The notes under the pieces were generated by a model. That model did not search any database and was not told where the DNA came from. It saw nothing but the letters and a program-made list of their open reading frames with translations. DNA of 64,000 bases from positions 398,379 to 462,378 of the forward strand of contig NZ_JAHLEL010000014.1 of assembly GCF_020131355.1 (NCBI RefSeq). The letters are read 5' to 3'. Below are positions 16,515 through 25,575 of this stretch, piece by piece. The position numbers and the translations under genes are program-made. This DNA comes from Pseudonocardia sp. ICBG1293 (GTDB taxonomy: Bacteria > Actinomycetota > Actinomycetes > Mycobacteriales > Pseudonocardiaceae). Each line of letters opens with the position of its first letter. Position 1 is the stretch's first letter.

Positions 16515-17917
16515 CACTCCAGCCGCAGTTTGTGATGTTGATGTGCGCTAAGCTTCGATCTTGTGCAGGTGGAGGAGGATCTCGAGGCGTGGGCCGGTGG
16601 CCTGGATGGGCTGTTCGGGCTGGTGGCGGGCCGGTTCTTCCGGACGGAACCGCGGCGTCGGGCGCGGGCGTATGTGCGGGGGTTGTTGGCGCCGTTGGCG
16701 GGGAAGAACGGGTGGACGCTGGCCGAGGTCGCCGGTGACACGACTCCGGATGGGATGCAGCGGCTGCTCAACTCCGCGACCTGGGATGTCGACGGTGTCC
16801 GTGATGACCTGCGGGATTACGTCGTCGAGCACCTCGGCGAGTCCGGTGGGGTGCTGATCGTCGATGAGACCGGGTTCCTGAAGAAGGGGACGAAGTCGGC
16901 GGGGGTGCAGCGCCAGTACTCGGGCACTGCCGGGCGGGTGGAGAACTGCCAGCTCGGAGTCTTCTGTGCCTATGCCACGAGCAAGGGCCGGACGTTGATC
17001 GACCGCGAGCTCTACCTGCCCAAGTCCTGGACCGGTGATCGGGAACGCTGCCGAGCCGCGGCGGTGCCTGAGGAGATCGAGTTCGCCACCAAGGCCACGC
17101 TGGCCAAGGAAATGCTCGGCCGTGCCCTCGATGCCGGGGTTCCCGCAGGATGGGTGACCGCGGACGAGGCATACGGGCAGGACTACAAGTTCCGCACCTG
17201 GTGCGAGCAGCGCCGGATCGGCTACGTCGTCGCGGTTCCGCGCAGCCAGTCCGTCCCGTTGTCCCTGGACGCCGACATCTGTCAGATCAGCGGCTCACGA
17301 CGGGCCGACGACCTGGTCGCCCGCGCTCCCGGACGGGCGTGGAAGCGCCGCTCAGCCGGTCCGGGTGTGAAGGGAGAACGCTTCTACGACTGGGCCGTGG
17401 CCTCGCTGTATCCGCCCGAGAACGCCCCGGCCGGATGGGGCCGATGGCTACTGGTCCGACGTCAGATCCTCACCGACACACAGCTCTCCGCCGGCGAGGA
17501 GCCCGATCTGGCCTACTACCTGTGCGCCGGCCCGCCCGGCACCACCGACGACGATCTCATCCGCGTCGCCGGCCCGCGGTGGGCGATCGAGGAGTGCTTC
17601 CAGACCGCGAAGAACGAGGTCGGGCTCGACCACTATCAAGTGCGGCGTTACGACGCCTGGTACCGCCACGTCACCCTGGCTATTCTCGCCCACGCCTACC
17701 TCTCGGTCACCGCGGCGATCGCCCCAAAAGACCTGATCACGGGCTCATCCCGCTCACCCTCGCCGAGATCCGACGTCTCCTGGCACCTCTGATCCACATT
17801 CCCACCCAGGCGCCGTGCTGGGCCTGGTCGACCTGGCGACGTCGCCACCAACACCGAGCCCGCGAAAGCCACTATCGACGACGAAGACAGCTCAGCTAAC
17901 GAAGTGCGGCTGGAGTA
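16515..17917 (+). mobile_element. IS701-family element
   Basis: The inverted ends CACTCCAGCCGCAGTTTGT (16515) and, from the right, TACTCCAGCCGCACTTCGT (17917) bracket one transposase gene. CTAG is present on both sides (16511-16514 and 17918-17921), the 4-bp duplication typical of this family. The right-hand CTAG overlaps the outer end of the neighbouring IS630 element, so this IS inserted at that junction. Confidence 0.85.
16563..17899 (+). pseudogene. IS701-family transposase with a -1 frame break near the C-terminus
   Basis: From GTG 16563 the frame carries the catalytic core: VLIVDETGFLKKGTKSAGVQ (first Asp), WVTADEAYGQDYKFRTW (second Asp) and WAIEECFQTAKNEVGLDHYQ (Glu). It runs to AAIAPKDLITGSS and stops at 17792 with a nonsense-looking tail. 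The expected IS701 ending (HGLIPLTLAEIRRLLAPLI, then WRRRHQHRARESHYRRR) is read in the -1 frame, up to 17899. The switch point is C CCA AAA at 17723-17729, a canonical -1 slippery heptamer. It is either a lost A in an A-run or a real programmed shift; the family normally has one frame. Confidence 0.8.
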
Positions 17918-18988
17918 CTAGTGTCGCGTAAACGATGTTCTTTGACCGGGTCGGCAGTGGTTGAGTAGGTGGTCTGCGGGTTTGGTCCAGATGAACGGGT
18001 GGCAGCGTTCGTTCCAGCCGTCGATGAACCGGCCGATCGCGCCGATCAGTTCTCTGACGCTGCCGAAGCTGCCACGGCGAATGGCCTGGCGGGTGATGAC
18101 CCCGAAAAAGACCTCGACCATGTTCAGCCACGATCCCGAGGTCGGGGTGAAGTGCAGGGTGATCCGCGGGTTGCGGGCCAGCCAGGCCTTCACTGCGGGG
18201 TGCTTGTGGGTCGCGTAGTTGTCCACCACCAGGTGCAGCTTGCGCCGCGGGTAGGCCTTCGCGACCTGCTTGAGGAACCGCAGGAACTCCTGATGGCGAT
18301 GCCGCGGCAGGCACGCCTGCTCGACCCGCCCGGTCGCGACCTCTAACGCCGCGAACAGCGTGGTGGTGCCGTGACGGACGTAGTCATGCGTCCGTTTCTC
18401 CGGGATACCGGGCATGATCGGCAGGATCGGCGCTGTCCGGTCCAGGGCCTGGACCTGGGATTTCTCGTCGACGCAGAGCACGACGGCCTTGTCCGGCGGG
18501 TTCAGATACAACCCGACGATGTCGCGGACCTTGGCTTCGAGCTCGGGATCGGTGGAGAACTTGAACGTCTCGGACTTCCACGGCTGCAGCCCCCACCGCC
18601 GCCAAATCTTGCCGATCCACACGTGGGAGATCCCGAGCTCGGCACCGAGCAGCCGTGACGACCAGTGCGTGACTCCGAGCCGCTCAGGCGGCGGTTCCAG
18701 CGTGGCGAGCACGACCGCGACCTCGTCGATCACCGGCGGCCGGCCCGCCTTGGGCCGGTCGGCCAGCCCGGCGATCCCCTCAGCGGCGTAACGCTTCTTC
18801 CACCCGATCACCGTCGCCTTCGACGCCCCGACCAGTGTGACGATGTCCTTGACCGCCACCCCGTCCGCGGCCAGCAACACGATCCTGCCCCGTCGGGCCA
18901 GTCCCGCCGAAACCGACGAGGAACGCAGCCAGGACTCCAGCACCTCGCGGTCGGCGGCCGGAACGTCCACGGTCACAGTCAACGGCAC
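17918..18988 (-). CDS. IS630-family transposase
   Basis: 356 residues from GTG 18988. An N-terminal Tc1/mariner-like helix-turn-helix (VAVKDIVTLVGASKATVIGW, then ADRPKAGRPP) precedes the DDE core: AVVLCVDEKSQVQALDR (first Asp), LHLVVDNYATHKHP (second Asp) and SGSWLNMVEVFFG (Glu). The frame is intact. The TAG stop uses the TA target bases plus one base outside the element, so the coding end depends on the insertion site. It is probably a functional cut-and-paste transposase with a TA target. Confidence 0.92.
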   Translation of the reverse strand: MPLTVTVDVPAADREVLESWLRSSSVSAGLARRGRIVLLAADGVAVKDIVTLVGASKATVIGWKKRYAAEGIAGLADRPKAGRPPVIDEVAVVLATLEPPPERLGVTHWSSRLLGAELGISHVWIGKIWRRWGLQPWKSETFKFSTDPELEAKVRDIVGLYLNPPDKAVVLCVDEKSQVQALDRTAPILPIMPGIPEKRTHDYVRHGTTTLFAALEVATGRVEQACLPRHRHQEFLRFLKQVAKAYPRRKLHLVVDNYATHKHPAVKAWLARNPRITLHFTPTSGSWLNMVEVFFGVITRQAIRRGSFGSVRELIGAIGRFIDGWNERCHPFIWTKPADHLLNHCRPGQRTSFTRH

Positions 18989-19043
18989 AGCTCATGATCC
19001 CGTAAACCAGCCCGTGAGTAAAGTAACCTAGTTACCGCAACAC
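17921..19043 (-). mobile_element. IS630-family element
   Basis: The imperfect inverted ends are GTGTCGCGTAAAC at 17921 and, from the right, GTGTTGCGGTAAC ending at 19043. TA target bases lie outside each end (17919-17920 and 19044-19045), within CTAG on both sides. One transposase gene reads leftward. Beyond 19046 ordinary chromosomal sequence resumes. Confidence 0.8.
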
Positions 19044-19155
19044 TAGGTGCCCCACCGCGTCCCGGCAGGCCGGTCGGGCCCGCCCGGCACCGCGGCGGGT
19101 CGCAGATCACCGGGCGGCCCGGACTGGACCGTCGGCAGCCGGGTACACCGCCCGG

Positions 19156-19815
19156 ATGACGACCCCGGACACCGCGGTGATCGACGTCGACGGCACGCTC
19201 GTCGACACGAACTACCACCACACCCTCGCCTGGTCCCGCGCCCTGCGCCGGTTCGACGTCACGGTGCCGCTGTGGCGGCTGCACCGCTCCGTCGGGATGG
19301 GCGGTGACCAGCTGGTGCCCGCCGTGGCCGGACAGGAGTTCGAGGACGCCCACGGCGACGACGCCCGCGCCGCCTGGAAGGAGGAGTTCGACCCGCTGCT
19401 GGGCGAGGTCGTCGCGTTGCCGCAGGCCGCGGAGCTGCTCACCGACCTGCGCGACGGCTTCGGGATGAAGGTGGTGCTGGCCAGCTCCGGCGACCCGGAG
19501 CACGTCGAGGCCTACCTGGACCTGTTCGGCGGACGTGACCTGGCCGACGCCTGCCTGACCCGGGAGGACGCGCGGCGCACCAAGCCCGACCCGGACCTCG
19601 TCCGGTCCGCGGTCCGCCGCGTCGCGGGGTCGACCGCGTTCGTCCTCGGCGACTCCGAGTGGGACGTGCGCGCGGCCGCGGCCGCCGGGCACCCCGCCTA
19701 CGCGGTGCGCACCGGCGGGGCGGGGGTCGACGAGCTGGTCGCGGCCGGCGCCGTGGAGGTGCTCGCCGACCTCGCCGCGGTGCGCCAGGCCGTCCCGCGG
19801 ATCCTGCGCGGCTGA
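19156..19815 (+). CDS. HAD-superfamily hydrolase
   Basis: 219 residues. Motif I is VIDVDGTLVDTNYHH (nucleophile and acid/base Asp), motif II is KVVLASSGDPEHV, the motif III lysine is in ARRTKPDPDLV and motif IV is AFVLGDSEWDVRAAAAAGH. The alpha-helical cap between motifs I and II matches the beta-phosphoglucomutase/phosphoglycolate phosphatase subgroup. It probably dephosphorylates a small metabolite; the substrate is unknown. It is the first ordinary gene right of the IS pile. Confidence 0.88.
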   Translation: MTTPDTAVIDVDGTLVDTNYHHTLAWSRALRRFDVTVPLWRLHRSVGMGGDQLVPAVAGQEFEDAHGDDARAAWKEEFDPLLGEVVALPQAAELLTDLRDGFGMKVVLASSGDPEHVEAYLDLFGGRDLADACLTREDARRTKPDPDLVRSAVRRVAGSTAFVLGDSEWDVRAAAAAGHPAYAVRTGGAGVDELVAAGAVEVLADLAAVRQAVPRILRG

Positions 19816-19966
19816 TCCGGAGCCGCTACCGGCCGACCGCGCACGGCGCGGGCCCGGCGCGCCGGTCGGGGCGACGCGCCGGCGGCGGGTCACGGCCGCG
19901 GGGTGGCAGCATCGCCCCCGGGCCCGCGGTCGCGCGGCCGATCCGGGACAGCCGCGGGGAGCACCC

Positions 19967-20962
19967 ATGTCGATCATCGCCGTCGAGGAGCACTGGTCCT
20001 CCCCCGCGCTGGACGCGGCGCTGGCCGCGCTGCCGCCGGACCGGCGGGACCCGAGCACCGCGCTGAACGGCATCGGTGACCACCTCGCGCAGCTGCACGA
20101 CCTCGGCGCGGGCCGGATCGCCGCGATGGACGCCCAGGGCGTCGACCTGCAGGTGCTCTCGCTCGCCCCGCCCGCGACGGGCCCGCTGGACCCGGCCGAC
20201 GCGGTCGCGCTGTGCCGCGAGCTCAACGACACCGCCGCCGCGGCCGTCGCCGAGCACCCGCGGCGCCTGCGCGCGATGGCGACCCTGCCCACCGCGGCGC
20301 CGCCGGCGGTCGCGGCCGAGCTGGAACGCGCCGCCGACCGCGGTCTGGTCGGGGCGATGGTCTACGGCCGCAGCGGCGACGTCCTGCTCGACGACCCCCG
20401 CCTCGACGACCTGTTCGCCGTCGCCGCGGCCCGCGCGCTGCCGGTGTTCGTGCACCCGCAGGTCCCGCCGCCCGCCGTGCGCGACGCGTCCTACTCCGGG
20501 TTCGGCGACACCACCGACCTGGCGCTGGCGACGTTCGGGTGGGGCTGGCACGTCGAGGCCGCCGTCGCGGTGCTGCGCCTGATCGCCCGCGGCACCTTCG
20601 ACCGGCACCCCGGCCTGACCGTCGTGCTCGGACACTGGGGCGAGCTGCTGCCCTACTGGGCCGACCGCGCGAACGGCGTCGCCCGGGTCGCCGGGCTGGA
20701 GCGTTCGGTGTCCGAGTACGTGCGCGAGAACATCGTGCTCACCTGCTCGGGCATGCTCGACCCCGCACACCTGCGGCACGCGCTGGCGGTGACGACGCCC
20801 GACCGGCTGCTGTTCTCCACCGACCACCCCTTCCAGCACCCCTCGCGGGCGGAGGTCGCGGGGTTCCTCGACGGGTTCACCGCCGCCGACCGCGACCTGT
20901 TCACCGAGGGCACCGCGCGACGGCTGTTCCACATCGAGGGACCGGTCGGGCCGGCCCGCTGA
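19967..20962 (+). CDS. Amidohydrolase family 2 protein (ACMSD-like)
   Basis: 331 residues. The N-terminal metal motif is in SIIAVEEHWSSP (E-x-H variant), the barrel histidine in LPVFVHPQVPPP, further metal-site residues in TVVLGHWGELLPYWADR, and the conserved Asp in RLLFSTDHPFQHPS. This pattern fits the ACMSD/gamma-resorcylate decarboxylase branch of the amidohydrolases, which cleave C-C bonds of aromatic or cyclic carboxylates. The actual substrate is unknown. Start ATG 19967 follows GGGGAGC. A 315-bp gap separates it from the next gene. Confidence 0.85.
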   Translation: MSIIAVEEHWSSPALDAALAALPPDRRDPSTALNGIGDHLAQLHDLGAGRIAAMDAQGVDLQVLSLAPPATGPLDPADAVALCRELNDTAAAAVAEHPRRLRAMATLPTAAPPAVAAELERAADRGLVGAMVYGRSGDVLLDDPRLDDLFAVAAARALPVFVHPQVPPPAVRDASYSGFGDTTDLALATFGWGWHVEAAVAVLRLIARGTFDRHPGLTVVLGHWGELLPYWADRANGVARVAGLERSVSEYVRENIVLTCSGMLDPAHLRHALAVTTPDRLLFSTDHPFQHPSRAEVAGFLDGFTAADRDLFTEGTARRLFHIEGPVGPAR

Positions 20963-21277
20963 CGCGACGGGTGTCGACCGCCACCGGTGTGTCACGCGCC
21001 GTGGCGCCCCGGGCGGGGTAGGGTGGACACCGGATCAGATCTGCCGCCCGTCCCGGGCGTTCCACTCCCGGGTCGTACGGCGGGTCCCGGACACCGTCGA
21101 CGGCCTGTGGCGCTTCCCGCAGCCGGACCGCCGACCTCCGTGACTGCGATCCCCCACCGGCCGGTTCGTGGTGCGGAGGGGCCAGCCCGGCCCCTCGTCA
21201 CGTCGAGTACGTCCGGTCGCGGCCCACCCGGGACGCGGCCACGGACCGGCGCCGCAGGACGTCGACAGGAGCAGTAC
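20963..21277 (+). other. Intergenic region before the helicase gene
   Basis: 315 bp without a convincing gene. It has very high GC and several short inverted repeats (for example CCCGTCCCGGGCG). A TAGGGT box at about 21018 could be a -10 element for the helicase transcript, but no matching -35 is obvious. AGGAG at 21267-21271 is the ribosome-binding site for the GTG at 21278. Confidence 0.3.
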
Positions 21278-23404
21278 GTGGCGCGAGGAGGCAGGCCCCG
21301 GACCGGGGCTCGCCAGAGCACCCCCCAGCGACGTCGCCGCCCGCGCGGCAACGACGTGATGTCGGTGCTGACCGGGGCCGCCCGCGAGGTGCGGACGGCC
21401 CTGCGGACCGGCCGGGTCACCCCGGCCACCCGCACGAAGTTCCAGACCGTGGCGCTGCTGCTGCGCGACGAACGGGCCCGGGTCCGCGAGCGCCACGACG
21501 ACGGGAAGCGGGCCGAGACCCTCCAGCGCCTCGACGAGATCGCGAAGGCGCTGGCGATGGACGCGGTCCGCGACGCGGGCCTGCTCGCGCTGCTCGCCGA
21601 CGACGCCGTCGTCTCCGACTCGGCGCGCGCGCTGAAGCGGGAGCTGCTGCGGTCGGCCGGCATCGAGGTGGACGAGCCCGAGCCCGAACCGGAGCCCGTC
21701 GAGGTCCCGCTGGTCCCGGCCAAGCCGCAGGTCGTTCCGCAGTCCGTGGTCGCCCGGCAGATGGCCAACCCGTTCCTCGGCCCCGACTTCTCCGCGGCCC
21801 CGCCGAGCGGCCCGCGCCCGACACCGCTGACCGGTTGGGAGCTGCTCGGCCCGCTGCTGCGCTCCTTCGAGCGCGCCGGGGCCGGTGCGCCGGCCTGCAT
21901 GGAGCTGCCCGAGCCGTCGACCCGGCCGGTCCCGGGCGGGCGGGAGCTCATGGCGCACCAGGCGAAGCTCGTCGCCGCCGCCGAGAACGGGCACCGCACC
22001 TTCCTGCTGGCCGACGAGCCCGGCCTGGGCAAGACCGCGCAGGCGCTGCGCGCCGCCGAGGCCGCGAACGCCTACCCGCTGCTGGTCGTCGTGCCGAACG
22101 TGGTCAAGACGAACTGGGTGCGTGAGGCGGCGCTGTGGGCGCCGCGCCGCGCGGCGACCGCGATCCAGGGCAACGGCGACTCCGTCGACGGGTTCGCCGA
22201 CATCGTCGTCGTCAACTACGAGGTGCTCGACCGGCACATCGGCTGGCTGGGCGACTTCGGGTTCCGCGGGATGGTCGTCGACGAGGCGCACTTCATCAAG
22301 AACCGGACCTCGCAGCGGTCCCGGCACGTGCTGGAGATCGCGGAGAAGATCCGGGCGTCCGTCCCGCGGCCGCTGCTCATGGCGCTGACCGGGACCCCGC
22401 TGATCAACGACGTCGAGGACTTCCTGGCCATCTGGCAGTTCCTCGGCTGGATCGACGCGACCAAGCCCCGCGCCCAGCTGCTCGACGCGCTGACCGCGAC
22501 CGGGATGACCCCGGCCGACGGGCTGTTCGAGCGCGCCGCCCGCCAGTGCGTGGTCGACATGGGCATCGTGCGCCGCCGCAAGATCGACGTGGCCGCGGAC
22601 ATCCCGGCCCGGCGCATCGCCGACCTGCCCGTCGAGATCGACGGTCCGACCGGCCGGTCCATCCGCGCCGCCGAGCGGGCGCTCGCCCGCCGGATGGTGG
22701 CCCGCTACACCGCCGCGCTCGCCGCACGCCGGTCCGGCCCGCCGGTCGAGGGGATCGACCACGGCCTGGTCCGCGACGTCGCGGGCTGGGAGCAGAAGGA
22801 CGCCGCGGAGGCGGGCTCCGGGGACAACGTGTTCACGATGATGCGCCGCCTCGGCCGCGCCAAGGCCGGTCTGGCCGCGGACTACGCGGTGCAGATCGCG
22901 CGCAGTGCGGGCAAGGTCGTGTTCTTCGCCAAGCACGTGGACGTCATGGACGCCGCCGAGCAGACCTTCGCCAAGCAGGGCGTGCGGTACTCCTCGATCC
23001 GGGGCGACCAGACACCCTCGGTGCGCCAGCGCAACATCGACGCGTTCGTGAACGACCCGGGCGTCGCGGTCGCGGTGTGCTCGCTCACCGCGGCGGGGGT
23101 CGGGCTGAACCTGCAGGTCGCGTCGAACATCGTGCTGGCCGAGCTGTCCTGGACGGCGGCCGAGCAGACCCAGGCGATCGACCGCAGCCACCGGATCGGT
23201 CAGTCCGAACCGGTGACCGCGTGGCGGATCCTCGCCGCGCAGACGATCGACGCGCGGATCGCGAACCTGATCGACGCCAAGGCCGGCCTCGCGGCGGCGG
23301 CGCTCGACGGCGCCGACGACGTGTCCGGCTCCTCGGCCGACGTGCAGCGCGAAGCGCTGGTCGCGCTGCTCACCGAGGCGCTGGAGGCCGACCTGGCGGC
23401 GTGA
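21278..23404 (+). CDS. SNF2-type DEAD/DEAH box helicase
   Basis: 708 residues from GTG 21278, chosen because AGGAG lies six bases upstream and the basic leader ending RRRPRGNDVMSVL belongs to the conserved N-terminus of this actinobacterial family. Motif I is LLADEPGLGKTAQALR near residue 245, II is MVVDEAHFIKN, III is LMALTGTPLIND, V is VCSLTAAGVGLNLQVASN and VI is QTQAIDRSHRIGQ near residue 640. It is a double-stranded-DNA translocase, probably in DNA repair or chromosome handling. An unusual Pro replaces Met in the DExGLGKT loop. Confidence 0.9.
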   Translation: MARGGRPRTGARQSTPQRRRRPRGNDVMSVLTGAAREVRTALRTGRVTPATRTKFQTVALLLRDERARVRERHDDGKRAETLQRLDEIAKALAMDAVRDAGLLALLADDAVVSDSARALKRELLRSAGIEVDEPEPEPEPVEVPLVPAKPQVVPQSVVARQMANPFLGPDFSAAPPSGPRPTPLTGWELLGPLLRSFERAGAGAPACMELPEPSTRPVPGGRELMAHQAKLVAAAENGHRTFLLADEPGLGKTAQALRAAEAANAYPLLVVVPNVVKTNWVREAALWAPRRAATAIQGNGDSVDGFADIVVVNYEVLDRHIGWLGDFGFRGMVVDEAHFIKNRTSQRSRHVLEIAEKIRASVPRPLLMALTGTPLINDVEDFLAIWQFLGWIDATKPRAQLLDALTATGMTPADGLFERAARQCVVDMGIVRRRKIDVAADIPARRIADLPVEIDGPTGRSIRAAERALARRMVARYTAALAARRSGPPVEGIDHGLVRDVAGWEQKDAAEAGSGDNVFTMMRRLGRAKAGLAADYAVQIARSAGKVVFFAKHVDVMDAAEQTFAKQGVRYSSIRGDQTPSVRQRNIDAFVNDPGVAVAVCSLTAAGVGLNLQVASNIVLAELSWTAAEQTQAIDRSHRIGQSEPVTAWRILAAQTIDARIANLIDAKAGLAAAALDGADDVSGSSADVQREALVALLTEALEADLAA

Positions 23405-23415
23405 GCGGCCGGATC

Positions 23416-23443
23416 GGGTGGCGGGGCGGCAGCCCCGCCACCC
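23416..23443. terminator. Bidirectional hairpin between convergent genes
   Basis: A perfect inverted repeat with arms GGGTGGCGGGGC and its complement and the loop GGCA. It lies 12 bp after the helicase stop and 13 bp from the stop of the convergent S9 peptidase gene. There is no T-tract, as is common in high-GC actinomycetes. Confidence 0.7.
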
Positions 23444-23455
23444 GGGCCCACGGGT

Positions 23456-25372
23456 TCAGGCGTCGCCGCCCAGGTGCTCACCGAAGTGTCGCTCCATCGC
23501 CCGGAACAGCCGGATCCGGTTCTCCGGGTTGACGAAGCCGTGGCCCTCGTCGGCGGCCAGCAGGTACTCCACCGGCACCCCGCGCTCGCGCAGCGACGCG
23601 ACGATGTTGTCCGACTCGGCCTGGACCACCCGGGCGTCGTTGGCGCCCTGGGCGACCAGCAGCGGCGTGCGGATCCGGTCGACCATGGTGATCGGGGAAC
23701 GGGCGGCGAGGTCGGTCGCCTGCTCCGGCACGTCCGGGTCGCCTGCGTAGCGGTACCAGGCGTTGACCTGGTAGGGCCGCACGAAGGGGGGCAGCGTGCG
23801 CATGAAGTTGGCGAGGTCGGAGATGCCCACGTAGTCGACGGCGGCGGCGAAGCGGTCCGGGGTGACGGTCACGCCCACCAGGGCGGCGTAGCCGCCGTAG
23901 GAGCCGCCGTAGATGCCGATCCGGTCGGGATCGGCCCAGCCCTGCGCGACCGCCCAGTCGCAGGCGTCGAGCAGGTCGTCGTGCATCGCCCCGGCGAGCT
24001 CCCCGATCGCCGCGGTGAGGTGCCGGCGTCCGTAGCCGGTGGAGCCGCGGAAGTTGACCTGCAGCACCGCGTACCCGCGGTTGGCGAGGAACTGCACCTC
24101 CGGGTCGTGGCCCCAGGTGTCGTGCGCCCACGGCCCGCCGTGCACGACCAGGACCAGCGGTAGCCGCTCGGCGGCCGGGTCGTGGCGCTCCGCGCCCACG
24201 GGCAGCGTCAGGAACCCGTGCAGCGGCAGGCCGTCGCGGGCGGTGAACGAGACGGCCTCCATCGGCGCCAGGTCGGCCGGGTCGAGCTGCGGGTGGGCAC
24301 GGAACAGCTCCCGGCTCTCCCCCGTGGCGTGGTCGTAGAGCCGGTACACGCCCGGCTCGCGGTCGTGGGTGTAGCCGGCGATCCAGAGCCGCCCGGACTC
24401 GTCGGAGGAGACCGACTCCAGCACGCCGTCGGACAGCGCGGACAGCGCCTCGTACACCGGTGCGAAGTCCGGGTCGAGGACCTCCAGGTGCGGCCGGTCC
24501 CCCACGTACCGGGCGGCGATCAGCTCGCCGGTGGCGCGGTCGGTGAGCAGCGTCTGCGGTAGGCCGGGTCCGAGCAGTCCCAGCGTGTCCAGACTCGTCC
24601 CGTCCACCGCGGACACCACGGTCTCCTCGCCGGTCTCCCGGTCGATCCGCACGAGCCGCAGGTCGTCGGAGTCCTGGTAGAGCCCCAGCAGCAGGCCGGT
24701 GCCGTCGGGGGTGACCATCTGCGGGTACACGCCGACCGGGTGCTCCGGACCGCCGACGGTGCGCAGCAGGCGCCGCCCGCCGTCCGGGTCGACCGCGGAG
24801 AACTCGTAGTCACCGGCCTCGGTCATCACCGAGTGGAACGCCGGGCGGCCCTCGCGGTCGGTCAGCCAGGTCTCGCGCACCCCGGGCTGGGGCAGTTCGA
24901 GCGTGGTCCGCCCGGTCGCGAGATCGACCCGGAACAGGTCGATCGACATCGGGTCCGGGTTCATCGACACGAGCACGGTGCCCGGTCGCTCGTGCGCGGG
25001 CTCGACGCCGAACACCCGCGAGCCCGGCGCCATCGGTGTCAGGTCGACGGCCGGCCGGTCGGGGGCGTCGAGGTCGACCCGGAACAGGTGCCAGTCCTCG
25101 TTGCCGTCGGTGTCCTGCTCGTAGAGCATCCAGCGCGGGTCGCCGGTCCAGTGGTAGCGGGAGATCCCGCGGCGGGTGTCGTGGGTGACCGGGACGGCCT
25201 CGGCGTGGCTCTCGTCGACCCCACGGACCCAGAGGTTGCGCCGCCCGCGGTGCGGCGCCAGGTAGGCCAGGCGCGTCCCGTCCGGCGACAGCGACGGCCC
25301 GGCGAACTCCGGGTCGGCGAAGAAGGTCTCCAGCGCGATACGGGCGCGGCTGCGGGTGGGTGCCTGGGTCAT
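23456..25372 (-). CDS. S9 family (prolyl oligopeptidase-type) serine peptidase
   Basis: 638 residues from ATG 25372, set by the strong site GAGGAGGTACCG. The N-terminal two thirds are a beta-propeller of WD40-like repeats (PSLSPDGTRLAYLAPH; WTGDPRWMLYEQDTDGNEDW). The C-terminal third is an alpha/beta hydrolase with the nucleophile in GIYGGSYGGYAALVG near residue 490, the Asp in LVAQGANDARVVQAE and the His in LAADEGHGFVNPENR. It cleaves short peptides, probably in the cytosol since no signal peptide is seen. It could also be an acylaminoacyl-peptidase. Confidence 0.92.
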   Translation of the reverse strand: MTQAPTRSRARIALETFFADPEFAGPSLSPDGTRLAYLAPHRGRRNLWVRGVDESHAEAVPVTHDTRRGISRYHWTGDPRWMLYEQDTDGNEDWHLFRVDLDAPDRPAVDLTPMAPGSRVFGVEPAHERPGTVLVSMNPDPMSIDLFRVDLATGRTTLELPQPGVRETWLTDREGRPAFHSVMTEAGDYEFSAVDPDGGRRLLRTVGGPEHPVGVYPQMVTPDGTGLLLGLYQDSDDLRLVRIDRETGEETVVSAVDGTSLDTLGLLGPGLPQTLLTDRATGELIAARYVGDRPHLEVLDPDFAPVYEALSALSDGVLESVSSDESGRLWIAGYTHDREPGVYRLYDHATGESRELFRAHPQLDPADLAPMEAVSFTARDGLPLHGFLTLPVGAERHDPAAERLPLVLVVHGGPWAHDTWGHDPEVQFLANRGYAVLQVNFRGSTGYGRRHLTAAIGELAGAMHDDLLDACDWAVAQGWADPDRIGIYGGSYGGYAALVGVTVTPDRFAAAVDYVGISDLANFMRTLPPFVRPYQVNAWYRYAGDPDVPEQATDLAARSPITMVDRIRTPLLVAQGANDARVVQAESDNIVASLRERGVPVEYLLAADEGHGFVNPENRIRLFRAMERHFGEHLGGDA

Positions 25373-25440
25373 CGGTACCTCCTCGGCGAGCCGGGGACCG
25401 TCCCCGGTGCAGGGCTCCATGTCACCGTCGGCCGTCGCGG

Positions 25441-25484
25441 CACGCCCCGGTCCTCGTGACCGGGGTCACGAGGACCGGGGCGTG
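25441..25484. promoter_or_regulatory. Perfect 21-bp inverted repeat between divergent genes
   Basis: The left arm at 25441-25461 (starting CACGCCCCGG, ending CTCGTGACC) is repeated exactly in inverted order at 25464-25484, separated only by GG. It sits midway between the divergent S9 peptidase (start 25372) and monooxygenase (start 25576) genes, so a terminator role is not expected. It may be an operator for a dimeric regulator or a cruciform-forming site. Confidence 0.5.
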
Positions 25485-25575
25485 TCAGGGGCGTGCGTGC
25501 GGCACGCGTGCCCCGTACCAGTGGCCGGTCGCAGGCTCGGGGCACGACCTCGACGACGGGAAGAAGGCGATCGGT

